Of a DNA stretch of 64,000 bases, positions 17,297 through 26,053 are shown in pieces; position 1 is the stretch's first letter; each line of letters opens with the position of its first letter. A program made the translations under genes and the position numbers. The stretch is from Spirochaetota bacterium. Its GTDB lineage: Bacteria; Spirochaetota; UBA4802; UBA5550. The notes below the pieces were generated by a model. It worked only from the letters and a program-made list of their open reading frames with translations. It had not been told where the DNA came from and ran no database searches. Location of the stretch: contig JAGNKX010000011.1 in the NCBI GenBank assembly GCA_017999915.1, positions 137,258 to 201,257 of the forward strand, in the 5' to 3' direction.

Positions 17297-18027
17297 TGAA
17301 GATACTGAAATATTTTTCCTATGGAACGGCCGTCGCCGCCCTGTCGGAACAATCGCCCCTGCGGAGCGTCGACCCGCGCACCAAGCTCGCCCTCTGCCTG
17401 TGCGCCTCCCTGGCGGTGATGCTCCCCCTCGAAAAGCTGCTGGTTTTCACTTCGGTATATGTACTGTTCCTGTTGTGGGCCCGGCTCCTCCCTGAAGCGG
17501 CCCGCCAGGCGTGGAAGCTCAAGTGGATACTGGGGGTACTCTTCCTGGTGGACTGGCTGGCGGTCTCCCTCGACCTCGCGGTCGTGGTGACACTCAGGCT
17601 CCTCCTGATGGCCGGGGTCTTCGCCATGTTCTTTTCCACCACCACGCCGTCGGAGCTCTGCATGGCGCTGGTGTGGATGCGCGTGCCGTACCGGTACGCC
17701 TTCAGCGTAAGCCTCTCCTTCCAGGCCGTGGGCGGCATCGACGCGGAATGGCGCGCCATCCTGGAGGCCCAGAGGGCCCGGGGCGCCTTTACCGCGCCGC
17801 GCGGGTGGCGTTACCTGTTCGAGCAGGTCCGCAACCTGGTCTGCCTCACCGTGCCGGCGGTGGTTCTCACGGCCCGGCGCGCCTGGTCCATGACCGAGGC
17901 CGCCTACGCCCGCGGCTTCGAATCGCCGGGCCGGAGCCCATACCGGAGACTCTCCACCGGGCCGATGGACTGGGCCATCCTGGCCGGGGCCCTGGCCCTG
18001 GCAGCCATATTTATCCTCTGGAGGTGA
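17293..18027 (+). CDS. ecfT: ECF transporter transmembrane coupling protein EcfT
   Basis: A 244-residue membrane protein with SPLRSVDPRTKLALCLCASLAVM at the N-terminus (read in pieces) and RRAWSMTEAAYARGFESPGR near residue 205, matching the Ala-Arg-Gly coupling motif that EcfT uses to contact the ATPases. The frame is open upstream, but the ATG at 17293 overlaps the ATPase stop and starts the recognisable protein. Four to five helices are visible. It links the fused ATPase to the S component. Confidence 0.92.
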   Translation: MMKILKYFSYGTAVAALSEQSPLRSVDPRTKLALCLCASLAVMLPLEKLLVFTSVYVLFLLWARLLPEAARQAWKLKWILGVLFLVDWLAVSLDLAVVVTLRLLLMAGVFAMFFSTTTPSELCMALVWMRVPYRYAFSVSLSFQAVGGIDAEWRAILEAQRARGAFTAPRGWRYLFEQVRNLVCLTVPAVVLTARRAWSMTEAAYARGFESPGRSPYRRLSTGPMDWAILAGALALAAIFILWR

Positions 18028-18030
18028 CAA

Positions 18031-18540
18031 ATGAGCACCACGCGCCGCATCATCATCGCCGTCGTCATTATAGCGGTTGTAACGGGGGCCATCCTGGCCA
18101 TAGAGTCCACCCGCAGGGGGGGATTTCTCTACCGCTCCCGCGACAAGGGCCAGAAGGAGTATTCGGAAGGGTGCGTTCCGGTCTCCTCCGGCGGGAAGGT
18201 CATAGGGAGCTTCTGCCGGAAAGAATCGGCGGGCCTCGGGAAAACAAGTTTCCGCGACGGCGCGGAGAACAAGCTCCAGGAGGGATGGCTCCTCGGGGAT
18301 GTTCTGAAGTTGTATGTTAAAAAAGAAGAAATATCCATGGATACCATCGTGCGCGTCGAGAGCACGGCCCGGGGCAAGAAAGCCGAGGTGTCGTGGAGAG
18401 ATATTTCGGACAGGCGGAACAACATCATCCTGGCCCTGTCGAAGCAGGGAAACCTGAAGCTGGTTTCCACGATGAAGGGCCTTGACACCAGGGAGCGATG
18501 GGTGCAGGACGTTGACAGGATAGAGGTGCTCCGGCGGTGA
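18031..18540 (+). CDS. Exported single-unit sulfite-oxidase-fold-like protein in the ECF operon
   Basis: A 169-residue protein with an uncleaved or signal-type N-terminal helix (residues 7-25) followed by a soluble domain. LQEGWLLGDVLKLY, AEVSWRDISDRRNN, GNLKLVSTMKGLD and WVQDVDRIEVLRR parallel the PF00174-like units of the lipoprotein at 11100, in the same order. There is no evident Mo-ligand Cys. A GGAGGTGACAA ribosome site precedes the ATG and the stop overlaps the next gene in GTGA. It lies between EcfT and the S component, so it probably captures or hands over the transported substrate outside the membrane. The function is inferred from context only. Confidence 0.7.
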   Translation: MSTTRRIIIAVVIIAVVTGAILAIESTRRGGFLYRSRDKGQKEYSEGCVPVSSGGKVIGSFCRKESAGLGKTSFRDGAENKLQEGWLLGDVLKLYVKKEEISMDTIVRVESTARGKKAEVSWRDISDRRNNIILALSKQGNLKLVSTMKGLDTRERWVQDVDRIEVLRR

Positions 18541-19082
18541 CGGAACGCTATTTTTCCACCTTCCAGCTCTTTCTCCTGGCCCTCTTCGCGGCCCTCATCG
18601 TGGTGGCCAAAATCGCCCTGCACCTGCCGCTGCAGCTTTCGGGCCACTCGGGGATATTCTGGATGGCCATCATCATCGTCGCGGCCCGGGTGGTGCCGAA
18701 GCGGGGCGCAGCGAGCCTGGTGGGCCTCACGTCGGGGATCATGGCCGCCTTCCTCGGGATGGGAGACCTGGGGGGGCTCAACACCCTCCTCTCCTACGCC
18801 ATGGCCGGCGTCGGCGCCGACCTGGGGCTCCTCCTCCTGCGCGACCCGGAGAACTTCGCCTGCGCCACCCTGGCCGGCGTGTTCGGGCACCTGTGCAAGT
18901 TCATGGTCAAGTGGATCTTCGGCATGGTAGCAGGGGCGCCTGTTGGTTTTATAGCCCTGGGCCTGGCCAAGGCCCTGGTCGGCTACATCGTCTTCGGCGC
19001 ATTGGGGGGCCTCCTCGGCGCCCTCACCCTCAGGGCCCTCCGGAAGGCCGGGTTCTTCACGTACCTGCTGGAAAAGAAGTAG
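18537..19082 (+). CDS. Probable ECF transporter substrate-binding (S) component
   Basis: A 181-residue, very hydrophobic protein with about six helices, the size of ECF S components. Visible segments include LFLLALFAALIVVAKIAL, GLTSGIMAAFLGMGDLGG and GFIALGLAKALVGYIVFG. It starts at a GTG that overlaps the previous stop. It is last in the operon of double ATPase, EcfT and exported small protein, which supports the S role. The residues do not let me name the vitamin or metal. The last 50 bases of the gene recur at 19346-19396. Confidence 0.75.
   Translation: MTERYFSTFQLFLLALFAALIVVAKIALHLPLQLSGHSGIFWMAIIIVAARVVPKRGAASLVGLTSGIMAAFLGMGDLGGLNTLLSYAMAGVGADLGLLLLRDPENFACATLAGVFGHLCKFMVKWIFGMVAGAPVGFIALGLAKALVGYIVFGALGGLLGALTLRALRKAGFFTYLLEKK
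19031..19080 (+). repeat. Repeat copy A: 3' end of the S-component gene
   Basis: Fifty bases at the end of the S-component gene are matched at 19346-19396 with about four mismatches and one indel. The two copies are direct repeats flanking the TonB-receptor remnant. Confidence 0.85.
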
Positions 19083-19083
19083 C

Positions 19084-19350
19084 TTACAGCTTCGCCTCGA
19101 ACCCTCCGTAGCAGAGGAACCCGGGCCCCGGATTGAAGGGGTCAGGGTTGTAGTCGTCGAGGATGTTCTTGAAAAGAACATAGAGGGTGAAACGCTTCCA
19201 TATCTCCTGGGACACCTTCACGTTCAGGTTGAACTGGTTGTGGAGCTTCACCGTGTCGAAGAAATTACGCGAATAGAAGTAGGTGGTCCCCGAGGGCGGC
19301 GCATACCTCATGGCTTACGCGACCTGGTCGTTCAGCGCCGTGCCCCAGAG
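19084..19350 (-). pseudogene. C-terminal remnant of a TonB-dependent receptor
   Basis: The reverse strand encodes the last strands of a receptor: VKLHNQFNLNVKVSQEIWKR, LYVLFKNILDDYNPDPFNPG and a final CYGGFEAKL. These match the end of the receptor at 20229 (VKLHNPFMLNVKISQKIYK, LCKNILDDYFADPFNPGPG). Extending the frame upstream of the ATG at 19311 gives LWGTALNDQVA, a TAA stop, then AMR, which aligns with LWGNAKFNQIMYAMR of the intact receptor; the stop replaces a Tyr codon. Homology ends where repeat copy B begins. It is a decayed fragment: the N-terminal nine-tenths are missing. Confidence 0.85.
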
Positions 19351-19396
19351 GCCCTCAGGAAGGCGGGGTTCTTCACGTACCAGTTGGAAAAGAAGT
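19346..19396 (+). repeat. Repeat copy B: partial duplicate of the S-component 3' end
   Basis: This 51-base copy reproduces the codons for the S-component tail (ALRKAGFFTY then LEKK and a stop), here ending in TGA in place of TAG. It truncates the receptor remnant that lies between it and copy A. Confidence 0.85.
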
Positions 19397-19471
19397 GACC
19401 ATTTCGAAAAAAATTTCCATGAAAGAAAAATATTCCCAAATAATGACTATTTCTTACTTTTGTATAATTAT

Positions 19472-19500
19472 TTGTATTTGACATAAATTATTTGTATAAT
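19472..19500 (+). promoter_or_regulatory. Candidate promoter of the AT-rich lipoprotein gene
   Basis: TTGTAT at 19472-19477 and TATAAT at 19495-19500 are 17 bases apart, upstream of the lipoprotein start at 19540. TTTGTATAATT is repeated directly around 19460 and 19491, which could be an operator pair. Confidence 0.45.
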
Positions 19501-19539
19501 TGATTTGTAATACTTTGTTACTAAGGAGGATAAATAGTT

Positions 19540-20094
19540 ATGAAAAAGAAACTGTTGGTTTTTGTGATGCTGCTAATGATTACGCCTATCTTCAGCTGCG
19601 ATGAGGAAAAAGCTAATAAAAATGAAACAAATCTTACGAACTTATTATTTTTACTAGGGAACAAGACGCTGACGGTTAATGTGACGTATACAGGTACTTA
19701 TGTTGCAAGTACTGGCACACAATACATATATGCATATCTTTACAATGTTTGACCCACATATACCAGATCTCCAGTTTGCGTATATTCAGGAAGAACATCT
19801 GGCCCTGTAACTGATGGTACGCAACAAACTATAACCATTACAGGCATATGGTCGGGTGATTATTACCTTATGGTGTTCTATGACTACAAGAGCGGGGATA
19901 ATGCTGACAATAAAGGCGATTTCTATACATTATATGATACAACTGCCGATGGCACTTATTGCATATCTCAAGCGACAACAGTGAGTATACCAACTGTTTC
20001 ATCCGTTACAATAACATTCAACGACACCTATGATTTTCCTACGGGCGCCGGCACCGGCGCAGGTGCTATGTTTGATTCTACCAGTTGCCCGTAA
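19540..20094 (+). pseudogene. Small lipoprotein gene interrupted by an in-frame TGA
   Basis: An ATG behind AAGGAGG starts a lipoprotein (lipobox IFSC, Cys20) that reaches a TGA at 19750-19752 after 70 codons. The same frame then continues without a stop for another 113 codons to TAA at 20094, with coherent secreted-protein sequence: VCVYSGRTSGPV, ITGIWSGDYYLMVFYDYKSG, and a Cys-Pro end. The intact product would be about 184 residues. The region is much AT-richer than its neighbours, suggesting acquisition. The TGA could be a recent nonsense mutation. Selenocysteine is possible in principle, but no good SECIS-type hairpin follows and no catalytic context is visible. The family is not recognised. 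Confidence 0.65.
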
Positions 20095-20228
20095 AAATTT
20101 ATGTAGTTTATGACCAGCTGACTTAGATATTATTAAACAAGAAGGGAGTATTCCAATATGCTGTTACAATGAGGTATATTGAGAATACTTCCTGTCAAGT
20201 TATTTGGCAAGGAATAGATAAAAATGAT

Positions 20229-22682
20229 ATGATAATAATTTTATTAAAGAAAAATTATCACGTTCTATCATTTATAACAATTACAATCGCATTAGTATTT
20301 TTTCCTCTTTTATCCCGCGGAATCGAAGCACAGGTACTGGGAAACAATAATAATATTACCGGCGGATTCGGCAAATCGAGCGCCACGAAGAAAGCAGGGG
20401 ATCCATTTCAACGCAAGAAAAAGCATAGTGGTGTCTTTTCAGCCGGGGAAATCATAGTCTCCGGAAAAGCGATAGCCAATATCAATGCCGCGGCCATCAC
20501 CACGACAATAAACCAGGAGGACATACGGGACCGGAGCGAAAAGACCCTTGACGATTCACTGGAGACCGTGCCCGGCGTGGCCATCGAACGCCATACCAAG
20601 GGACACGTGCGCGCGAAGATACGCGGATTCGACCAGGACAAGATCGCGGTCCTGGTAGACGGCATCCCCGTGATCGACATCTATTCAACCGATGTGGACC
20701 TTTCAGATATACCGGTCATGAACGTGTCCCGCATCTACGTGAACCGGGGCGTGTCCTCCGCCCTTTACGGCACCGGTGGCGCGGTCGGCTCCATCAACGT
20801 GGTGACCAGGAAGCCGACGCGTCTTTTCGCGGAGGCGAACGGCGAATATGGGCAATATAAAAACGGGTCAGCCAGCTTCGCCCATGGCGCTCCCTTCGGA
20901 AAGTTCTACTACTGGATTACCGGCTCTTTCCACAACTCCGGCGGATACAGACCTTCTGCGAAACTCGACCGCGCGAAAAAGATAAGCTGGTACACTAAAT
21001 TCATCAAGCCTTACCTGTACAACTTCACCTACGACCAGGTAACCATGCCCGCCCAGTACAGCTACCTGTTCGACGACGGAAAGTGGAACCATAACGAGTA
21101 CCGCAAATACAACCTGGCGGCCAAGATCGGGTACGAGTTCAGCAATCACGTGGACGTCGGCGTTGCAGCCCTGTTCCGCTATGGATCGGCAAAAACCAAC
21201 ACCTACGAGAACAACTGCTTCAGCGACTACAAGCTCCAGAACCTCTGGTGGAAGGACCCATTGTTCCAGGTTCCCACCCAGGGTGACGTCAAGAAAGCGG
21301 CCCTCAGGAACCGATCCTTCGTGTGGCCGAAGAAATACCGGTACACCGTGTACCCCTACATCACCATTGACTATGACCGGCTCCTCATCAGGGCCAATGT
21401 GTTTGTCTCCTACGACTACGCGTCGCAGTTAGGATACGCTGACAACTGGCATTTCTATGAAAAGGACGCCCCTGCCGCGAGGCCCAATGATGGACGATAC
21501 TGCCCCGTTTATGATTACGAAACCTACATGTCCTATGGCGTGAATGTCTACCCCTCCTACCGTATCACGGAATGGAACCGCCTGAACATGGCCGTTACCT
21601 GGCGCGAGGACCGCTTCACCTCCCGGCAGAAGGCCAAGTCCCTGATCGAGTCATGGCCCGTCATTACCGCCGGATTCGGCCTCGACAAATACACGGTATC
21701 ATATCTCAAGGCTTCGTTCCTCACCGTGGCCATCGAGGACGAGGTCAACATCAAGGATCGCCTGCGCCTCTCCGCAGGCATATCATACGACGCGCAAAAT
21801 TTCACAAAATTCAAATCACGCAACAAAGATTACCCGGATTTTTACGGCCCGGCCTATATCGTGCGCGACAAATCCACCATCTGGGGAACACGCGACTCCT
21901 TCAATCCCGTGGCCGGCATCGTCATCACGGCCGTTCCAGACCTGCTCGACATAAAGATCGCCGGCTCCATGAAAACGCGTTTTCCCACACTCGGGGAGTA
22001 TGACAAGGTCATCGCCTCGTTGTACGACCGCGGCCTGAAGCCGGAGCGATCGTACAACGGCAACGCCGGGTACCAGTTCTATTTCCTGGATAGAAGCCTG
22101 AGTTTCGGCGCGGACTACTTCATCAGCCTGGTGAGGAACCGCATCGAGAAGATTGCGGGCTCCGATGAGCCGCCGGTTAACATAGAAAAAATCGTCTCCC
22201 AGGGCGCGGAAGCCTACGTTACCTTCGAGAAGAAAAACATATCGATTTTCAAAAAGATAAACGCCTCATTCTATTATACGTATCTCAACTGCGTGAACAT
22301 GGACGATTCATGGAACGCAAAAGTCAACAAGGGGCCCCATCTTGAACTGACTCCCGAGCATCAAATTGTCGCCGATCTGCGGCTACTGTTTAAAAGTGAT
22401 ACTATGCTGGCATTATGGGGAAACGCCAAATTCAACCAGATCATGTATGCCATGCGTGTCCGCCCGGCGCCGGATGTACAATTCGCCGCATTTTCACGCA
22501 GCTTTTTCGAGCCGGTAAAGCTACATAATCCGTTCATGCTGAATGTAAAAATTTCACAAAAAATATATAAATATATTACGGTATATATTCTCTGCAAAAA
22601 CATTCTGGATGATTATTTCGCCGATCCCTTCAACCCAGGGCCGGGACGGATGTTCTATGGCGGTATAAATCTTAAATATTAA
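20229..22682 (+). CDS. TonB-dependent outer-membrane receptor (second copy)
   Basis: From the ATG at 20229 this is an 817-residue receptor: a signal peptide with a hydrophobic run VLSFITITIALVFFPLL ending near EAQ, a plug domain (SAGEIIVSGKAI, TLDDSLETVPGVAIERH, IRGFDQDKIAVLVDGIPV, NRGVSSALYGTGGAVGSINV), and a barrel ending NPGPGRMFYGGINLKY with an aromatic last residue. The frame is open from 20169, but the extra 20 residues precede a normal signal peptide and AAGGA lies upstream of 20229. It shares plug and C-terminal sequence with the receptor at 8453, so the two are diverged paralogues for related ligands. No transporter gene follows it directly. Confidence 0.93.
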   Translation: MIIILLKKNYHVLSFITITIALVFFPLLSRGIEAQVLGNNNNITGGFGKSSATKKAGDPFQRKKKHSGVFSAGEIIVSGKAIANINAAAITTTINQEDIRDRSEKTLDDSLETVPGVAIERHTKGHVRAKIRGFDQDKIAVLVDGIPVIDIYSTDVDLSDIPVMNVSRIYVNRGVSSALYGTGGAVGSINVVTRKPTRLFAEANGEYGQYKNGSASFAHGAPFGKFYYWITGSFHNSGGYRPSAKLDRAKKISWYTKFIKPYLYNFTYDQVTMPAQYSYLFDDGKWNHNEYRKYNLAAKIGYEFSNHVDVGVAALFRYGSAKTNTYENNCFSDYKLQNLWWKDPLFQVPTQGDVKKAALRNRSFVWPKKYRYTVYPYITIDYDRLLIRANVFVSYDYASQLGYADNWHFYEKDAPAARPNDGRYCPVYDYETYMSYGVNVYPSYRITEWNRLNMAVTWREDRFTSRQKAKSLIESWPVITAGFGLDKYTVSYLKASFLTVAIEDEVNIKDRLRLSAGISYDAQNFTKFKSRNKDYPDFYGPAYIVRDKSTIWGTRDSFNPVAGIVITAVPDLLDIKIAGSMKTRFPTLGEYDKVIASLYDRGLKPERSYNGNAGYQFYFLDRSLSFGADYFISLVRNRIEKIAGSDEPPVNIEKIVSQGAEAYVTFEKKNISIFKKINASFYYTYLNCVNMDDSWNAKVNKGPHLELTPEHQIVADLRLLFKSDTMLALWGNAKFNQIMYAMRVRPAPDVQFAAFSRSFFEPVKLHNPFMLNVKISQKIYKYITVYILCKNILDDYFADPFNPGPGRMFYGGINLKY

Positions 22683-22781
22683 ACCATATGAACGATTAAT
22701 ATAACATTTTCGCGATGATATCCTACTTTTTTCATTGACGATATATAAACATCAAGAGTATCATATCTCCAAAGGACAACA

Positions 22782-23687
22782 ATGCCGGAAAAACTGATGA
22801 ACACCAAAGAGGTAGCCGAATACCTCGGCATCAACGAGAAGCAGGTCTACGCCCTCATCAAGACCGGCTCCATCCCGTGCACCCGCGTCACCGGCAAGTG
22901 GATCTTCCCGAAGCACCTCATCGACGAGTGGATCGACACGTCGGCGCGCCACAGCCCCGATAAAAGGACCGCCAACGGCCACGGCAGCCGCATCCTGGCG
23001 GCCGGCAGCAACGACCCGGTCCTGGACCTCCTCATCAGCCAGAACAACTCCGAGCACTTCTCGATCTTCTCCTGCAACATCGGCAGCACCCAGGGCCTGG
23101 AGTTCCTCAAGGAATCGAAGTCCGACATAGCCTGGTGCCACCTTTTCGACCCGGAGAGCAAGACCTACAACATTCCGTACATATCCTCGCACCTGGCGGA
23201 CAGGAAGATCGCCGTGGTCCACCTCTTCTACCGCGAGATCGGCATCATGGTGTCGCCCGAGGCGGCTAAAAAAGTGAAAAAAATCGAGGACCTGGCCTCG
23301 GGCGTCCGCTTCATCAACAGGCAGGAGGGCTCGGGGATTCGCCTCTTTATCGATCATAATTTAAAAAAGGCCGGCATCGACGCGGCCTCTATCGAGGGCT
23401 ATCAGAACGTGGTGAACACCCATTTCGAGATAGGCCTTTCCATCCTCTCCGGCAAGGCCGACGCGGGCATATCCTCCGTGGCCATATCCAAGCTCATGGA
23501 CATACCCTTCATCCCCCTCGCGCGGGAAAGCTTCGACATGGTTATCGGCAAGGACACCTTCTTCGAAAAGGGGATACAGCTTTTCATCGAATCGCTGCAG
23601 TCGAAGAAGTTCAGGAAGACCGTGGAGCCCCTGGGGGACTACAGCTTCGCCGACTCGGGCAAGATCCTCTATTCCACCGCCGGCTAG
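22782..23687 (+). CDS. Excisionase-type HTH regulator with periplasmic-binding-protein-like ligand domain
   Basis: A 301-residue protein. The N-terminal helix-turn-helix (MNTKEVAEYLGINEKQVYAL, then GKWIFPKHLIDEWI) is of the MerR/excisionase type, residues 5-52. The rest is a type II binding-protein fold (PF12727-like) with GSNDPVLDLL, GSTQGLEFLKESKSDIAWCH, RQEGSGIRLFIDH and GKADAGISSVAI. Such HTH/PBP fusions are cytoplasmic regulators that sense small ligands; relatives are often linked to molybdate or tungstate genes. The tup operon lies 14 kb away, so it is a candidate target but the link is unproven. The ATG follows AAAGGACAACA. Confidence 0.85.
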   Translation: MPEKLMNTKEVAEYLGINEKQVYALIKTGSIPCTRVTGKWIFPKHLIDEWIDTSARHSPDKRTANGHGSRILAAGSNDPVLDLLISQNNSEHFSIFSCNIGSTQGLEFLKESKSDIAWCHLFDPESKTYNIPYISSHLADRKIAVVHLFYREIGIMVSPEAAKKVKKIEDLASGVRFINRQEGSGIRLFIDHNLKKAGIDAASIEGYQNVVNTHFEIGLSILSGKADAGISSVAISKLMDIPFIPLARESFDMVIGKDTFFEKGIQLFIESLQSKKFRKTVEPLGDYSFADSGKILYSTAG

Positions 23688-23704
23688 GGGCCGCGGCGTC
23701 CCTT

Positions 23705-26023
23705 CTATTTATCCGAATCGTCCTGCTTGAAATAGCTTATGCTCCGGTTGAGGAGATCCGCCTCGTTGCGCATGTTTTCCGAGTTCGCCGCCAGCTCCTC
23801 CGCCCGGGCGGCGATGTGCTGGGTCGTCTCGTTGATGACGCTGACGGCCTTGACGATCTCGTCCGACGCCACCATCTGCTGGTGCGTCGCGTCCTCTATG
23901 GCGTCGGAACGCTCCTTGATGCTGTCCATCTCGTCCACGACGGTCGCCTTGGTGTTGAGCTCGATCTCCATGGTGTCGGAAATCTCCTTCATCATCCCGC
24001 TGATCAGGTTGAAGCCGTCGATGATGGCGGCGATGGTCTCCACCGTGTCCTCCACGTTGTGCAGGCCCTTCCGTATCTCGCTGTTGTTCGCCTTGATGAG
24101 GCCGTCGATCTGCTTCAGGCTCGACGCGGTCTGGTCCGCGAGCTTGGAGACCTCGTCGGCCACCACGGCGAAGCCGCGGCCCGCCTCGCCGGCCCGCGCG
24201 GCCTCGATGGAGGCGTTCAGCGCCAGGAGGTTGATCTGCTCGGATATGCCGTCGATGATCTGTATGATGCTCATCACCTCGTTGGAGCTGGTGTTGATCT
24301 TCATCATCGACTGGTTCATGTCATTGAGGAGCCGCTCCCCGTGCCTGGCCTTGCCCATGAAATCATCGGTGTTGATCTGCGTGTTTTTGACCTTGTCTCC
24401 CATGGTGTCGATGATCCTGGTCAGCTCGTTGACCCGGTGGACCATGGCCTTGAGGCTCAGGTTCTCTTCCTTGACCCGGTCGGATATGTTGGTGAAGCCG
24501 GCGGTGAGCTGCTCCACCGTGGCCATGATCTCCTCCGCCGACGTCGCCTGGGTGTTGGCGTTATCGGAAAAGGCGCTTGTAGAGGAGGACATCTCGTCGG
24601 ATGAGACAAAGAGCTCCTGGGACAGGGACATCGTGCTCCTGACCACATCGTTGATCTTCGCGATGAAGAGATTGAACCACACGCCCAGGTTGTGCATCTG
24701 GTTTTCCGTGTTCACCCTGTAGACCCCGCACTGGACGCAGGACTTGTATTTCTTCTCCAGAATATCCCTGCACAGCGCCTCCTTGCCCAGGCGGCGGGCG
24801 ATGGACCCGATCTCGAAAAAGCAGAACCCGCGGCCCCGGTCGTAGGGGATGTACCCGTCGTCTTTCTTCTGGAACACCGTGACGGTCGACCGGTCCGACA
24901 CGGGGTAGCGCACCGAGAGGTCGCCGAGGGCTCCCTTCCCAAAGGACTCCATGAAGGAGGTCATGGACCGGTTGATGTCCCGGGACAGGCGCAGGGCGAT
25001 GACGACGGAAAAGCCGACAAAGAGGGCGCCGATGGCGAGATAGATCATGATGGTCCTCGTGATGGCCGCGAAGGCCTCGCTCTTCTCGATCTCGATCAGG
25101 AACATCCACTGGAAATAGCTGAGCCATTTCCAGATCCCTATCACGTCCCTTCCCTCATGGTTGGTGTAGCTGTCATGGCCGGCGTGGCCGCTCTCCAGGC
25201 AGGCCGCCACGCTCTTGACCGGCTGCCGCGACTTCGGGTCCACAAGCTGGAACCCGGTTCCGCGGCCCGCGTCCTGTGCGGCGATATAATAATCGTTCAG
25301 CACGCCGACGCCGTGTTTGAACTCGTAATCGCGGGACGAGCACACGACCTGCCCCTTCGCGTCTATGATATAGGCGTTCCCGTTCTTCCCGAGATTGATG
25401 ATGCTCAGGGAATCGTCCATGACCATCATGTTTATGGCGCAGATGATATAGCCGCGCGCGGCGCCGTTCCCGCCGAAGACCGGAAAGCTGATCGGCTGGA
25501 TGACGGTTTTTCCCTTTTTGAGCTTTTCGACGTATGAAGGAAAGATATGGATGTCATGGCGCTTCGGTATCCGCTCGAACATCTCCTCGTCCAGGAGGCC
25601 CCGCCTGCCGTCGGTTGAGGCGCCGATGTTCCCCTTCCTGTCGACGAGGAGGATCCAGGCATAGGAGCCCTGGTCGTACATCACGTCGTCGAGATACCTT
25701 TTCAGCGCGGCCGCGGTGTTCGGCGCGACCCTGCCCCCCTGGTCCATCTGCACGGCCGCTTCGACGACCAGGGGCGCCTTCGACAGCTTTTCGATATGCT
25801 CGGCGCGGCGCTCCATCCAGTACTCGATGAACTCGAACTGCTTGGTCGCGATCTCGCTGTAATTGGCGAGGATGAGGTCCTGGAGCCACGAGCCGGTCAG
25901 CAGGTAATTCACGGCGACAAAAATGAGGGATATGAACACGCATACCGAGAGAAGGACGTATTTGACCCTATTGCGGATGCTGATGTTTTTGAAGATTGCG
26001 TATACGCGTCCAAACAGGTTCAT
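23705..26023 (-). CDS. Methyl-accepting chemotaxis protein with a Cys-rich module after HAMP
   Basis: A 772-residue chemoreceptor. Membrane helices lie at about 22-45 and 330-350, flanking a periplasmic double-Cache-like sensor. After the HAMP region, residues 400-445 contain a four-Cys module: [29 protein letters not shown]. Similar Cys modules occur in other receptors and may bind a metal or sense redox state. The signalling domain contains [20 protein letters not shown] and [12 protein letters not shown] near 600. The ATG follows GGGAGGCGGGTC. The gene begins 30 bases after the dodecaheme cytochrome gene on the same strand, so the two are probably one operon, suggesting energy or redox taxis. 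Confidence 0.93.
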   Translation of the reverse strand: MNLFGRVYAIFKNISIRNRVKYVLLSVCVFISLIFVAVNYLLTGSWLQDLILANYSEIATKQFEFIEYWMERRAEHIEKLSKAPLVVEAAVQMDQGGRVAPNTAAALKRYLDDVMYDQGSYAWILLVDRKGNIGASTDGRRGLLDEEMFERIPKRHDIHIFPSYVEKLKKGKTVIQPISFPVFGGNGAARGYIICAINMMVMDDSLSIINLGKNGNAYIIDAKGQVVCSSRDYEFKHGVGVLNDYYIAAQDAGRGTGFQLVDPKSRQPVKSVAACLESGHAGHDSYTNHEGRDVIGIWKWLSYFQWMFLIEIEKSEAFAAITRTIMIYLAIGALFVGFSVVIALRLSRDINRSMTSFMESFGKGALGDLSVRYPVSDRSTVTVFQKKDDGYIPYDRGRGFCFFEIGSIARRLGKEALCRDILEKKYKSCVQCGVYRVNTENQMHNLGVWFNLFIAKINDVVRSTMSLSQELFVSSDEMSSSTSAFSDNANTQATSAEEIMATVEQLTAGFTNISDRVKEENLSLKAMVHRVNELTRIIDTMGDKVKNTQINTDDFMGKARHGERLLNDMNQSMMKINTSSNEVMSIIQIIDGISEQINLLALNASIEAARAGEAGRGFAVVADEVSKLADQTASSLKQIDGLIKANNSEIRKGLHNVEDTVETIAAIIDGFNLISGMMKEISDTMEIELNTKATVVDEMDSIKERSDAIEDATHQQMVASDEIVKAVSVINETTQHIAARAEELAANSENMRNEADLLNRSISYFKQDDSDK

Positions 26024-26053
26024 GACCCGCCTCCCCGCCTCTGGAGTGATCGT

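Noticed and set aside
19750..19785. Selenocysteine at the lipoprotein TGA
   Set aside because: The only nearby stem (ATATAC/GTATAT) is too close to the TGA and has too large a loop, and no redox motif surrounds the codon.
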